Shown: positions 33,839 to 42,654 of the stretch, one piece after another
Position numbering within the stretch: position 1 is the stretch's first letter
How the letters are laid out: each line of letters starts with the position of its first letter
The notes under the pieces: generated by a model
Told to the model about the DNA's origin: nothing
The model's input: only the letters and a program-made list of their open reading frames with translations
Databases searched by the model: none
Source of the DNA: Lysobacteraceae bacterium PS02065
GTDB taxonomy: Bacteria > Pseudomonadota > Gammaproteobacteria > Xanthomonadales > Rhodanobacteraceae
Reading direction: 5' to 3'
Assembly: GCA_029959555.1 (NCBI GenBank)
Contig: JASCPI010000010.1
Coordinates: 1 to 64,000, forward strand
DNA length: 64,000 nucleotides
Program-made: the position numbers and the translations under genes

Positions 33839-35335
33839 ATGCTTCGTCACGCTGCCGTCGCCTTGCTGATCGCGGTGAATGCGATGGGTGCGCAGGCGGC
33901 CACCTTCCAGGTCAACCGCCTCGACGATCCCGCGCCCGGCGCCTGCGTGCCGGGCGACTGTTCGCTGCGCGAAGCGATGGGTGCCGCCGCGACGAATGAT
34001 CCATTCGGCGACACCGACGTGATCGTGGTGCCGACCGGTACGGTCATCCTCACGCGCGGCGAACTCGCCACCGTGAGCCAGAAACTGCGCGTGCAAGGTG
34101 CCGGTTCCAGCCAGACGCGCATCGAGAGCGCCGCGACGACCTTCCGCACCGCTGCAGGGGCCGAACTCACGCTGGTCGGCATGACGATCGACTCCGGCGA
34201 TGACGCGCTCTACGGCTGCGACCCCGGCTACGAGGGCGTGCGGACTTCCATCGACGACGTCATCGCCGTGGAGGGCCTCATCCGGGTATGCGGCACGACC
34301 CAGATCCGTCGCAGCGAGGTGCGCTCGTCCCTGTACTGCAACCGTGGCCAGACCGTGGTCGAAGACAGCACGATCCGCGACCTCGTCGTGCAGGGTGCCG
34401 CCACCACGACGGCGACGATGCGCCGCGTGCTGATCGACGGCGCTCTGGATCCGGGCAACCCGAACGCTGCGCAGATCAGCCTCATCCGCGGCGTGCTGAC
34501 CGTCGAGGAGTCGACGATCACGCGCACCGAGCTCAACATGACCGGCATCGGCCCGAGCACGCTGACGCTGCGGCGCGTGCACTACCTCGACAATGTCGCA
34601 CCGGTGCGAACCGAGACCGACGGCGTCGTCACCATCGAGGACAGCCTGTTCGAGAACAACGCCGCACGCGCGCTCTACGCGGCAGGTCAGGCCGACTGGA
34701 CCGTCAGTGGATCGACCTTCGTCGACAACAGCGTGGACGACAACGCGGGCGCTGCCGTCCTGCTCGAAGACGAGGCCACGCTGCGCATCCGCAACAGCAC
34801 CTTCTCGGGGAACCGCTTCTCGGTCGCGGCAGCAGGTGCCGGCGCGCGCGGCGGCGCGATCGGCTTCCGCAACGGTGCGGGCGCGCAACTGATCCTCACG
34901 CACGTCACCCTCGTGCGACCGACATTCGCACCCGTCGGCACGGTCGGCACCGTCCTCGGCGGCCACGGCACGAGCGTCGCGCTGACCTTGTCGAATTCCA
35001 TCATCCAGGGCAGCTGCGGCATGAGCGCGAACGTGCTGCAGAACCAGGCCGGCAACATCGAGAGCAGCGGCAACACCTGCGGACTCGATCCCGAGACCAA
35101 CCGCGTCAACGTGAGTACGGCCAGCCTCGCGCTAGGCGCGCTCGGCGACAACGGCGGCCCGACGCCGACGCGAGTGCCCGCGGTAGGCAGCGTCGCGATC
35201 GATCTCGGCAGCACGCCGCAATGCCTGCCGAAGGACCAGCGCGGCTACGCACGCCCCGGCGGTGTGCGCTGCGACGTGGGCGCGGTGGAGGCGGATGCGA
35301 ACGACCGGGTGTTCGCGAGCGGGTTCGAGCCCTGA
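33839..35335 (+). CDS. exported CSLREA / choice-of-anchor beta-helix protein
   Basis: 498 residues; ATG at 33839 preceded by GGGAAGG. Signal peptide AVALLIAVNAMGAQAAT. The module CVPGDCSLREAMGAAATND at about 36-54 is a CSLREA-type start. Beta-helix coils follow (VVEDSTIRDLVV, RIRNSTFSGNRF). Near the end LGALGDNGGPTPTRVPAVGS and LPKDQRGYARPGGVRCDVGA are the choice-of-anchor-Q-like closing phrases. Ends DRVFASGFEP at the stop. Divergent from the other beta-helix protein at 32082; the two probably share a promoter region of 233 bp. Confidence 0.8.
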   Translation: MLRHAAVALLIAVNAMGAQAATFQVNRLDDPAPGACVPGDCSLREAMGAAATNDPFGDTDVIVVPTGTVILTRGELATVSQKLRVQGAGSSQTRIESAATTFRTAAGAELTLVGMTIDSGDDALYGCDPGYEGVRTSIDDVIAVEGLIRVCGTTQIRRSEVRSSLYCNRGQTVVEDSTIRDLVVQGAATTTATMRRVLIDGALDPGNPNAAQISLIRGVLTVEESTITRTELNMTGIGPSTLTLRRVHYLDNVAPVRTETDGVVTIEDSLFENNAARALYAAGQADWTVSGSTFVDNSVDDNAGAAVLLEDEATLRIRNSTFSGNRFSVAAAGAGARGGAIGFRNGAGAQLILTHVTLVRPTFAPVGTVGTVLGGHGTSVALTLSNSIIQGSCGMSANVLQNQAGNIESSGNTCGLDPETNRVNVSTASLALGALGDNGGPTPTRVPAVGSVAIDLGSTPQCLPKDQRGYARPGGVRCDVGAVEADANDRVFASGFEP

Positions 35336-35488
35336 GCGCTGCGAGCGCGTGTCGGGGCGACCGCTTCACGACGTGAGCCGCGATCGCAGGCGCAGGACCA
35401 CGCTTACCGCCGGCACAGGTAATCGTCGATGCGGACACCGGACGCGCACGCGCGTCCCACGGCTTGCCAGCGAGCGGCGACAAGCATG

Positions 35489-36061
35489 TCAGTCTGCGTA
35501 GCGCGTCGCCGAGATGGTCAGCTCGAAGCTGTCGTGATCGGGGTTGTGGGCGAGCGACAGCTCGACTCTGATGTCGTCCGGAATCCCGAGGCCTCCACTG
35601 GCGTATGCCTCCGCCTCGAGCCGTCGGTATCTGACGATGTTCTTCGTGCGCAGGGGTGAGCCACTGAGGCAGGCGGGGGTCTGGCGGAAATTGATATCGG
35701 CGAACTCGGTGGACGTGTTCCTGATCAGGTAGTCGCAGAAGCGCTTGCCCGGCGCGTAGTCGTGATGCAGGCACAGGTTCCCGAACGCCATGTAGGGCGT
35801 CACCTTCGTGGAACCCCAGACGGTCTCGAACGTGACGCTACGCGCCTCGTCGACACCCACGCTGTTGGCGAACGTAGCGAGTTCGCGGCACCAGGGATGA
35901 TGCGCGAGACGCTGCGATGCGCAGCCCGACATCAACACGACACACGAAGCGAGCACAACTCGCGTCCACGCGCTGCATGACGCGGCGCCGGTGCGAACCG
36001 GTGGCATCGCGTCGACTACACATTCACGAACACCCGACGCACGCGCGCTCGAGGTGTCCAT
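35489..36061 (-). CDS. hypothetical lipoprotein
   Basis: 190 residues from ATG at 36061; a GTG at 36070 would overlap the upstream stop (GTGA), so coupling to the upstream gene is likely either way. The lipobox LMSGCAS lies at about residue 44; a start at ATG 36007 would give a more standard signal peptide. The mature part has a central Cys-containing domain (HHPWCRELATFANSVGVDEA, NLCLHHDYAPGKRFCDYLIR) and ends FELTISATRYAD. No family recognised. Confidence 0.6.
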   Translation of the reverse strand: MDTSSARASGVRECVVDAMPPVRTGAASCSAWTRVVLASCVVLMSGCASQRLAHHPWCRELATFANSVGVDEARSVTFETVWGSTKVTPYMAFGNLCLHHDYAPGKRFCDYLIRNTSTEFADINFRQTPACLSGSPLRTKNIVRYRRLEAEAYASGGLGIPDDIRVELSLAHNPDHDSFELTISATRYAD

Positions 36062-36066
36062 GGCGC

Positions 36067-36462
36067 TCACGGGCTCGACGAACCCGAAGGTGCCGGCGCT
36101 GGCTCGGCGCGCTTGGCAACCCAGTTGAACAGGAAGTCGCGGTGCTCGGCCCAGGTCTGGCCGACCGCCTGATCACCTTGCAGGCAGACCGCCGTGTGGT
36201 AAGGCCCCTGCCCGTCGGTCGTGCGGAAACTTGCGCAGAGACGACCGCGATCCTGCTTCCAGCGACCGGCTTCGATCGTGCTCTGGTAGAAGCTGCCGAC
36301 GACGGTGCCGTCAGTTTGCAGCGTCAGCTGCATGGGTTGGGTGTAGGGCTTGGCGGGGTCGGTGGAGAGGTCGACGGACCAACTGCCGTCGAGCAACGAA
36401 TCAACTGCGTAAGAGGCAGGAGTACTGGCAACCAGTAAAAGAAGAAACAACACAAAGCGCAT
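36067..36462 (-). CDS. small exported protein
   Basis: 131 residues; ATG at 36462 chosen because AAGGG is at about nine bases from it, while the ATG at 36471 sits on the Shine-Dalgarno. Signal peptide RFVLFLLLLVASTPASYA. The mature domain resembles small lipocalin-like or DUF-type beta proteins (LLDGSWSVDLSTDPAKPYTQ, LTLQTDGTVVGSFYQSTIEA). Ends in a Pro/Ser tail. Directly upstream of the lipoprotein gene on the same strand. Confidence 0.65.
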   Translation of the reverse strand: MRFVLFLLLLVASTPASYAVDSLLDGSWSVDLSTDPAKPYTQPMQLTLQTDGTVVGSFYQSTIEAGRWKQDRGRLCASFRTTDGQGPYHTAVCLQGDQAVGQTWAEHRDFLFNWVAKRAEPAPAPSGSSSP

Positions 36463-36520
36463 ATAGGCCATCCCTTAACCACCTAGAAACTAGATGCTCA
36501 AGATTGAAGCTGCGAGTCAC

Positions 36521-38113
36521 TCAGAGCGCAGGAAGTGACGCAACATCTATCCCACTATCGGTAAGTAGCTTAGTAACGCGGGTTTCCATCATCGTATATC
36601 CCTCCAAACCTTGAGGTATTTTCTTAGCAGCATTCCTTCCCACCCAATCTTTTGCCTTACCCGTACGAGAGTCCTTTCGCTCACCTACTGCCTCAAATAG
36701 CTCTAGATACCTTCTTGGCGCTACGCCCTCGAAATGTAGAAATGCGACCTTCTTGGTAGCCGAGGAATCTTCACACCAGGACAACAACGTCGGCTCTTCA
36801 TCTGGATCGTGAACTATTGCATCGGAGTGCAGCTTTTTCGCTAAGCTTTTCTCGTATGGCTCTATGAAGTAAACCGCTCTTATGCCAGCTGCAACTATAT
36901 GCCTGGCGCAGTTATGACACGGGTATGTGGTTGTATAAAGAACTCCGTCCATGGCGGCGCCTCTGCCCGATCTAGCCAAGCAAATTAGCGCATCCATTTC
37001 CGCATGAACAGACCTGGAAAACTCAATAAGATCTTTAAGCCTAGACCCATCCCTGATCGATCTAGCCAAGAAAGTTGCGAGAGTGGAAGAGAACTCCCTA
37101 GCATCTAAACCTTCCTTCAAACTACCAGCAATTCGCTCATCCAAAGCGGCTTTTATTCTGACCTCAATTTCATTCCTAATCTCTTCCTTCTCAAGATGAT
37201 TGAAGCAAACCCCGCCTCTCAAATTTATGCATCTATGGTCGCCACCATCGTTCCCGTGAGTATAGAGCCCACCACCAGGGCGCGGAACATCGTTACAGCC
37301 TTTAGCTATTATATTTCCATCTCGATCTTGGATAGCGGCTCCGACTTGCCTCGAGAGGCACGCGGAACTGACGGCCGCTGAGTAAGCGGCGTACATACCC
37401 TGTTCGACCCGGCTGGGCGATACTCCGTTGGAGCCATGGATTAGATCAAGAAATCTATTAATCAGTTTAGATAACTCATCTGTATTAGCACGAGAGTTTC
37501 TTAGAAAGAAATCTGCCAACTGGAGAGTCTTCTCGAGCTTTTGACCATGACGCTCGTCTTGACGTCGATCAGCCTCCATGATCCCCTCTGCGCTGGCGGA
37601 ATCAATACCTTCCCTTTGAAGATTTTGCTTTCTGGCGTCATTACTACACAAGACACCAATCAGATAAAAGCTGTCTCCGTATACGGCTCTTAAAAGTTCG
37701 CATTCTTCAGGATGTTTAAGCTGGTCAATCAAATACGCAACTCGAAGCGGCTTTACGGAGTCCGGAGTTTCATCTGGATGGCGGCGCTGCCTGTCGAGCT
37801 GTATGCTGCTAGTTACAAGAAGTGAAAGGAAATTATTTCCCCTGCCCCTACGAAGTAGGTTCCCCAGCTCTTGAAGCTTGATGTATCTTTCTACGCCTTG
37901 AAGAGAATTTAAATCGTCGTCTTGAGGCTGTTGAAGATATTTACTACAAGCTTTCATTAAATCACTAATTTTTATACTTACAACATCATAGCCGAGCTCA
38001 ATCAATCGTTTCGCAACCACACCTCTCACATCCGAAACTCCAGAGCCGAGAGGACCACTGAAAGCGATAATTAGCTCTTGCGTGTGGAGTTTTTTTGAGA
38101 ACGTCTCCTGCAT
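36521..38113 (-). CDS. avcD: anti-phage dCTP deaminase (AvcD family)
   Basis: 530 residues. N-terminal P-loop-like domain with IIAFSGPLGSGVSDVRG at 14-31 (GxxGSGxS; no Lys in the loop, as in this family) and YLIGVLCSND around 150. C-terminal zinc-dependent deaminase domain: HAE at 370-372 in SRSVHAEMDAL and PCHNC at 398-402. Two-domain layout and length fit the AvcD-type phage defence enzymes, which on infection deaminate dCTP/dCMP and starve the phage of nucleotides. In Vibrio an RNA antitoxin (AvcI) is encoded just upstream; here the 113-bp spacer and a small upstream gene would be the places to look. Clearly AT-rich compared with the flanks: acquired island. Confidence 0.85.
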   Translation of the reverse strand: MQETFSKKLHTQELIIAFSGPLGSGVSDVRGVVAKRLIELGYDVVSIKISDLMKACSKYLQQPQDDDLNSLQGVERYIKLQELGNLLRRGRGNNFLSLLVTSSIQLDRQRRHPDETPDSVKPLRVAYLIDQLKHPEECELLRAVYGDSFYLIGVLCSNDARKQNLQREGIDSASAEGIMEADRRQDERHGQKLEKTLQLADFFLRNSRANTDELSKLINRFLDLIHGSNGVSPSRVEQGMYAAYSAAVSSACLSRQVGAAIQDRDGNIIAKGCNDVPRPGGGLYTHGNDGGDHRCINLRGGVCFNHLEKEEIRNEIEVRIKAALDERIAGSLKEGLDAREFSSTLATFLARSIRDGSRLKDLIEFSRSVHAEMDALICLARSGRGAAMDGVLYTTTYPCHNCARHIVAAGIRAVYFIEPYEKSLAKKLHSDAIVHDPDEEPTLLSWCEDSSATKKVAFLHFEGVAPRRYLELFEAVGERKDSRTGKAKDWVGRNAAKKIPQGLEGYTMMETRVTKLLTDSGIDVASLPAL

Positions 38114-38226
38114 CGTGGGTATCCCGAATGGCAGGCCGTGGCTGGGGAGATACGTCCTTTATAGCAACAGCCATGTCAAATCAATCTCCGTGCAAGCCAT
38201 CCAGAGAAAATCGAGAACAATGACAG
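38114..38226 (-). other. spacer upstream of the dCTP deaminase gene
   Basis: 113 bp between the small basic gene and the deaminase gene. AT-rich. In the related Vibrio system a small inhibitory RNA is encoded upstream of the deaminase gene. No conserved structure is visible to me here, so the candidate RNA is only an inference from the arrangement. Confidence 0.25.
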
Positions 38227-38451
38227 TCAGTCAATTCGCCTATTCATAGAACTAGCAAAGCTGAGGACCTTCTCTAAGGCAGTACGATTAGCCCGGAACA
38301 ATCCAACCCTCGGAAACATTATCAAGTTACTGTCACCAGTAGTCACCGAAGATCCTGGGCGGACCTCCGATACAAAACCGCTGAATTTCAGATCCAAAGG
38401 AAGCTGCAACGACGACCTATCAGTTGCCGATTTTTTTTTCTTTTTTGACAT
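38227..38451 (-). CDS. small basic protein upstream of the dCTP deaminase
   Basis: 74 residues; ATG at 38451 with GGAG eight bases upstream. Starts MSKKKKKSATDRSS, then LPLDLKFSGFVSEVRPGSS and ends LEKVLSFASSMNRRID. The lysine run is coded by an A/T homopolymer. Same strand as and 113 bp upstream of the deaminase gene, with the same AT-rich composition, so likely part of the same defence locus. Possible accessory or antitoxin-like protein; this is inference. Confidence 0.55.
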   Translation of the reverse strand: MSKKKKKSATDRSSLQLPLDLKFSGFVSEVRPGSSVTTGDSNLIMFPRVGLFRANRTALEKVLSFASSMNRRID

Positions 38452-38541
38452 AGTGAGGGCTCCGCTCTGCGGTCTACACTACCTCAAGTCGATGCCTCGG
38501 GTAAGCAATTTGTTGTGAACGCCACGAAGGCCTGTTGTAAA

Positions 38542-39369
38542 TTAACCACACTTCGAATACCCACAATTCAAACACGTCGCGCATCCGTCCATGACGATCG
38601 TCGCGGTCGTGTTGCATTTGTGGCAGAGGGTGGCGCCGGGGGGGAAGGAGCCGGCGGAGGTGTCGGTGCTCTCGGCCGTTGCGGCGGAGGAGGCAGAGGC
38701 GCTGGATCCCGGCGTGCGCCGGGATGGCGGGTCTTCGGAGGGTGACGCGGCCGCCGGGGCGGCATCGCTCACGCTAGAATTTTTTTTTGAGCGGGCTTCG
38801 TACTCGGCGCGCTTCTCGGCGATGAGCTTCTTCGCGCTGGCGTCGAGTTCGGGATCGTGCAGGAGGCCGATGAGCTTCATGTGCTGCTCGATCACGGCGC
38901 CGAGCTCGGCGACGATGCTCGGCATGTAGACGCCGCCGGCCTTGAAGTAGCCGCCGCGCGGATCGAACACGGCCTTGAGTTCCTCGACGAGGAAGGTCAC
39001 GTCGCCGCCCTTGCGGAACACGGCGGACATGATGCGCGTGAGGGCCACGATCCACTGGAAGTGGTCCATGTTCTTGGAGTTGATGAACACCTCGAACGGA
39101 CGGCGCAGCTCGTGCTCGGTGCCCTGGTTGAGCACGATGTCGTTGATGGTGACGTAGAGCGCGTGCTCGAACAGCGGCGACTTGATCTTGTAGGTCGCAC
39201 CGACGAGCACTTCGGGGCGCTCGATCTGCTCGTGCATGTGGATGACTTCGGCGCTGGCGGGCGCGGGGGCGTCCTGCGCGGCGGGCTTGGCGGCGGCCGC
39301 TGCGGCCGTGGCGTCGTCGGGCTTGCCGACGGAGTAGCCCTTGATCTTCTTCGTGATCTTGATCGCCAT
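38542..39369 (-). CDS. nrdJb: TSCPD-type partner of class II ribonucleotide reductase (NrdJb-like)
   Basis: 275 residues; ATG at 39369 with AGGAG at nine bases. MAIKITKKIKGYSV at the start, then an Ala/Pro linker, then the conserved domain LVGATYKIKSPLFEHALYVT / FEVFINSKNMDHFQWIVALT. The last 30 residues are a cysteine-rich zinc-type motif (CHKCNTTATIVMDGCATCLN, then CGYSKCG). This is the C-terminal piece of a split B12-dependent reductase, and nrdJa is just upstream. Residues 200-235 are a Pro/Ser/Ala linker in which one intergenic palindrome (38702-38727) is translated (RRTPGSS). Confidence 0.8.
   Translation of the reverse strand: MAIKITKKIKGYSVGKPDDATAAAAAAKPAAQDAPAPASAEVIHMHEQIERPEVLVGATYKIKSPLFEHALYVTINDIVLNQGTEHELRRPFEVFINSKNMDHFQWIVALTRIMSAVFRKGGDVTFLVEELKAVFDPRGGYFKAGGVYMPSIVAELGAVIEQHMKLIGLLHDPELDASAKKLIAEKRAEYEARSKKNSSVSDAAPAAASPSEDPPSRRTPGSSASASSAATAESTDTSAGSFPPGATLCHKCNTTATIVMDGCATCLNCGYSKCG
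38702..38727. repeat. palindromic REP-like element inside nrdJb
   Basis: CTGGATCCCGGCGTGCGCCG followed by GGATGG is the same palindrome as in the intergenic clusters at 43, 45 and 49 kb. Here it lies within the linker-coding part of nrdJb and keeps the frame. Confidence 0.7.
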
Positions 39370-39582
39370 GCCGGCGTGCTCCTGCGTTCGATGCGGCCTC
39401 CCGTCGGGCGCGGATCGCAGGGCGGGATGACCAGGTGATGGATGCCGGGCCGGAATGCGGCGGGGCGGTGGAATCGTCCCGGCCGGGCCGGGAACCGTGC
39501 GGACCGGTGGCGTGCACCGGTCCGCGCGGGTATCGCGTGTCACCGTGCCCTCCCTGCCCTCGCGGGCCGGGAAGGCGGTCGA

Positions 39583-40248
39583 TCAGCGGCGCGCCTTCTT
39601 GGCGGCGGCCTTCTTCGCGACCTTCTTGGCGGGCGACTTCTTCGCCGGCGCCTTCTTCACGGCAGCCTTCTTGACGGCCTTCTTCGCGACAGCCGCCTTC
39701 TTGGCGACCTTCTTCACGGCCTTCTTGGTGGCCTTCTTCGCGGGAGCGGCTTTCTTCGCGACCTTCTTGGCCGCCTTCTTCACGGCCTTCTTCGCGACGA
39801 CGGCCTTCTTGGCGACTTTCTTCGCAGCCTTCTTCGCGACGGCCACCTTCTTGGCGACCTTCTTCGATGCCTTCTTCACCGCCTTCTTCGCGGTGGTCTT
39901 GGCCGGCGCGGGCTTCTTCGCAGCCGCCGGCTTCTTCGCGGCAGGCTTCTTGGCGGTGACCTTCTTGACGGTCTTCTTCGCGCTCTCGACCACGGCGGCA
40001 GCCTTGGCCTCGACGGCGGCGACCTTCGGCTTCACCTTGGCGGCCACCGTGCGGACCGTGCGCGCGGCCTGCTTGCGCGCCTTCTTGACCGTGTCGGCGA
40101 CCTTCTGGCCCGCGGAGACCGCGGCGTCCTTCGCGTCGGTCGCGACGCTGGTCACGAACGTGGCCACGGCGCTGCCGGCGTCGCTGATCGCGCCACCGGC
40201 CGTCGACAGGCCTTCCTTGATGTCACCCAACGTACTTTCGTTGCTCAT
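39583..40248 (-). CDS. histone H1-like Lys/Ala-rich nucleoid protein
   Basis: 221 residues; ATG at 40248 with GGAGAGG upstream. Residues 1-60 are an amphipathic acidic helix (TLGDIKEGLSTAGGAISDAG). The rest is a long low-complexity run of AKK, KKAV and PAKK repeats (about 80 lysines), like the C-terminal domain of eukaryotic H1 and of bacterial Hc1/AlgP-type proteins. Probably binds and bends DNA. Located between nrdJb and nrdJa on the same strand, so it may be transcribed with the ribonucleotide reductase. Confidence 0.75.
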   Translation of the reverse strand: MSNESTLGDIKEGLSTAGGAISDAGSAVATFVTSVATDAKDAAVSAGQKVADTVKKARKQAARTVRTVAAKVKPKVAAVEAKAAAVVESAKKTVKKVTAKKPAAKKPAAAKKPAPAKTTAKKAVKKASKKVAKKVAVAKKAAKKVAKKAVVAKKAVKKAAKKVAKKAAPAKKATKKAVKKVAKKAAVAKKAVKKAAVKKAPAKKSPAKKVAKKAAAKKARR

Positions 40249-40329
40249 GTGCCTCTCCGCTTGATCAGTGGTTGCCGGTGGTGGTCGAACATCGCGCGTG
40301 GCAGCGTCGTCGACGCCGCGTCCGCACCC

Positions 40330-42477
40330 TCAGAACTTGCCGTAATAGCCTTCCTTCAACGCATCGAAAAGATTCGCTGCGGTGTGGACCTCGCCATCGT
40401 ACTCGATCTGTTCGTTGCCCTTGACCTCCACCACGCTGCCGTCCTCGAGTTCGAAGCGGTAGGTGGTGTTCTCGAGATCATGCTCCTTCACGAGCACGCC
40501 TTGGAAGGCCGCCGGATTGAAACGGAACGTCGTGCAGCCCTTGAGGCCCTGCTCGTGGGCGTAGCGGTAGATGTCCTTGAAGTCCTCGTACGGGTAGTCC
40601 GTCGGCACGTTGGCGGTCTTGGAAATGGACGAGTCGATCCACTTCTGCGAGGCGGCCTGGATGTCGACGTGCTCCTTCGGGCTGATGTCGTCGGCGGCGA
40701 CGAAGTACTCGGGGAGCTTCTCCTCGGCCTTGTCGGAGAACGGCATCGCGCGGCCGTTGATGAGTTCGCGGTAGGCGAGCAGCTCGTAGCTGTAGACCTC
40801 GACCTTTTCCTTGGACTTCTTGCCCTCGCGGATCACGTTGCGGCTGTAGTGGTGCGCGAAGCTCGGCTCGATGCCGTTGGAGGCGTTGTTGGCGAGCGAC
40901 AGCGAGATCGTGCCGGTCGGTGCGATCGAGGTGTGGTGCGTGAAGCGCGCGCCGACCTCGGCGAGCTCGGCGACGAGCTCGGGCGCGACGCTGGCGATGC
41001 GCTGCATGTAGCGCGAGTACTTGGCGTGCAGCACGCGCGCCGGGATCGCATCGCCGACCTTCCAGCCGTCGGTGGCCATCTCGGGGCGCTTGCGCAGCAT
41101 CTCGGCGGTGACCGCGATCTCCTCGGCGAGCACGGGCGCGGGGCCCTTCTCCTTGGCCAGGCTCAGCGCGACTTCCCAGCCGGCCACCGCCATCTCGCGC
41201 GAGACGTCCTCGGTGAAGCGGCAGGCCGCTTCCGAGCCGTAGCGCATCTTGAGCATCGTGACCGTGCTGCCGAGGCCGAGGAAGCCCATGCCGTGGCGGC
41301 GCTTGGAGAGGATCTCGTTGCGCTGCTGCTCGAGCGGCAGGCCGTTGATCTCGACGACGTTGTCGAGCATGCGCGTGAAGACGCGCACGACCTCCTTGTA
41401 CTCCTCCCAGTCGAAGCGCGCCTTCGGGCCGAACGGATCGCGCACGAACGTGGTGAGGTTGATCGAGCCGAGCAGGCACGAGCCGTACGGCGGCAGCGGC
41501 TGCTCGCCACACGGGTTGGTCGCGCGGATGTTCTCGCACCACCAGTTGTTGTTCATCTCGTTGACGCGGTCGATCAGGATGAAGCCGGGCTCGGCGAAGT
41601 CGTACGTCGAGACCATGATCATGTCCCACAGGTGGCGGGCGCGGATCTCGCCGTACACCTTGCACGCGACGAGGCCGTCGTCGCGCACCACGTAGTTCTT
41701 GTGGGTCGGCCAATCGCGCCAGACCACCTTGTCGGCGTCGGCGAGGTCGATCTCGTGCTGCTCCTTCACGTGCACCGGGAACACGAGCGGCCAGTCGGCG
41801 TCGTCGGCGACGGCCTGCATGAACCCGTCGGTGATAAGCAGCGAGAGGTTGAACTGGCGCAGGCGGCCATCCTCGCGCTTGGCGCGGATGAACTCCTTCA
41901 CGTCCGGATGCGAGACATCGAACGTGCCCATCTGCGCGCCGCGGCGACCGCCGGCGGACGAGACGGTGAAACACATCTTGTCGTAGATATCCATGAAGGA
42001 CAGCGGGCCCGACGTGTACGCGCCGGCGCCCGACACGTACGCGCCGCGCGGGCGCAGCGTCGAGAACTCGTAGCCGATGCCGCAGCCCGACTTGAGCGTG
42101 AGGCCGGCCTCGTGGACCTTCTCGAGGATGTTGTGCATCGAATCCTCGATCGTGCCCGAGACGGTGCAGTTGATCGTCGAGGTCTTCGGCTTGTGCTCGG
42201 CCGCGCCGGCATTGGAGGTGATGCGCCCGGCGGGGATCGCACCGCGGCGCAGCGCCCACAGGAATCGCTCGTACCAGTAGGTGCGCTTCTCGTCGGTGGT
42301 CTCCACGTCGGCCAGGGCGCGCGCGACGCGCTGCCAGGTGTGGTCGATCGTGGTGTCGATCGCAGTGCCCTGCTTCGACTTCAGACGGTACTTCTTGTCC
42401 CAGATATCGGCCGAGGCCGGTTGCAGCGGTATCTCGACCGCGCCGCGCGCGAGTCCTTCCAGACGCACCGTGCTCAT
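40330..42477 (-). CDS. nrdJa: adenosylcobalamin-dependent ribonucleotide reductase, large part
   Basis: 715 residues; ATG at 42477, Shine-Dalgarno GAGGGAA about ten bases upstream. Class II ribonucleoside-diphosphate reductase: STINCTVSGTIEDSM at about 100, GAGAYTSGPLSFMDIYDKM at 150-170, the active-site loop NPCGEQPLPPYGSCLLGSIN around 325-345, and GTISLSLANNASNGIEPSF near 535. The C-terminal NrdJb portion is separate (38542-39369). Makes dNTPs with adenosylcobalamin. Possible NrdR boxes upstream. Order nrdJa - histone-like - nrdJb on one strand. Confidence 0.9.
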   Translation of the reverse strand: MSTVRLEGLARGAVEIPLQPASADIWDKKYRLKSKQGTAIDTTIDHTWQRVARALADVETTDEKRTYWYERFLWALRRGAIPAGRITSNAGAAEHKPKTSTINCTVSGTIEDSMHNILEKVHEAGLTLKSGCGIGYEFSTLRPRGAYVSGAGAYTSGPLSFMDIYDKMCFTVSSAGGRRGAQMGTFDVSHPDVKEFIRAKREDGRLRQFNLSLLITDGFMQAVADDADWPLVFPVHVKEQHEIDLADADKVVWRDWPTHKNYVVRDDGLVACKVYGEIRARHLWDMIMVSTYDFAEPGFILIDRVNEMNNNWWCENIRATNPCGEQPLPPYGSCLLGSINLTTFVRDPFGPKARFDWEEYKEVVRVFTRMLDNVVEINGLPLEQQRNEILSKRRHGMGFLGLGSTVTMLKMRYGSEAACRFTEDVSREMAVAGWEVALSLAKEKGPAPVLAEEIAVTAEMLRKRPEMATDGWKVGDAIPARVLHAKYSRYMQRIASVAPELVAELAEVGARFTHHTSIAPTGTISLSLANNASNGIEPSFAHHYSRNVIREGKKSKEKVEVYSYELLAYRELINGRAMPFSDKAEEKLPEYFVAADDISPKEHVDIQAASQKWIDSSISKTANVPTDYPYEDFKDIYRYAHEQGLKGCTTFRFNPAAFQGVLVKEHDLENTTYRFELEDGSVVEVKGNEQIEYDGEVHTAANLFDALKEGYYGKF

Positions 42478-42622
42478 CTCGGGTGTTCCCTCCTTCTGTT
42501 CTTGTGCCGGGGCCGTGTCCCCGGTGGGATGTTCGTGTTGCACGTGACCGCCGTGTTGCGTGTTCCGGGAGGGAAAGACCGAGGGAAAACGCCGCGCCGG
42601 AGGCGCAGCACGTTCGAATCGA

Positions 42623-42638
42623 TCCCAAGCTGTAGTCT
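42623..42638 (-). promoter_or_regulatory. possible NrdR box 1 upstream of nrdJa
   Basis: The minus strand reads AGACTACAGCTTGGGA, 10 of 16 positions agreeing with the NrdR consensus ACACWATATATWGTGT. Its centre is 32 bp from the centre of box 2, the usual spacing of NrdR box pairs. About 150 bp upstream of the start. Confidence 0.35.
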
Positions 42639-42654
42639 TCCCCTCGCCCCCGAG

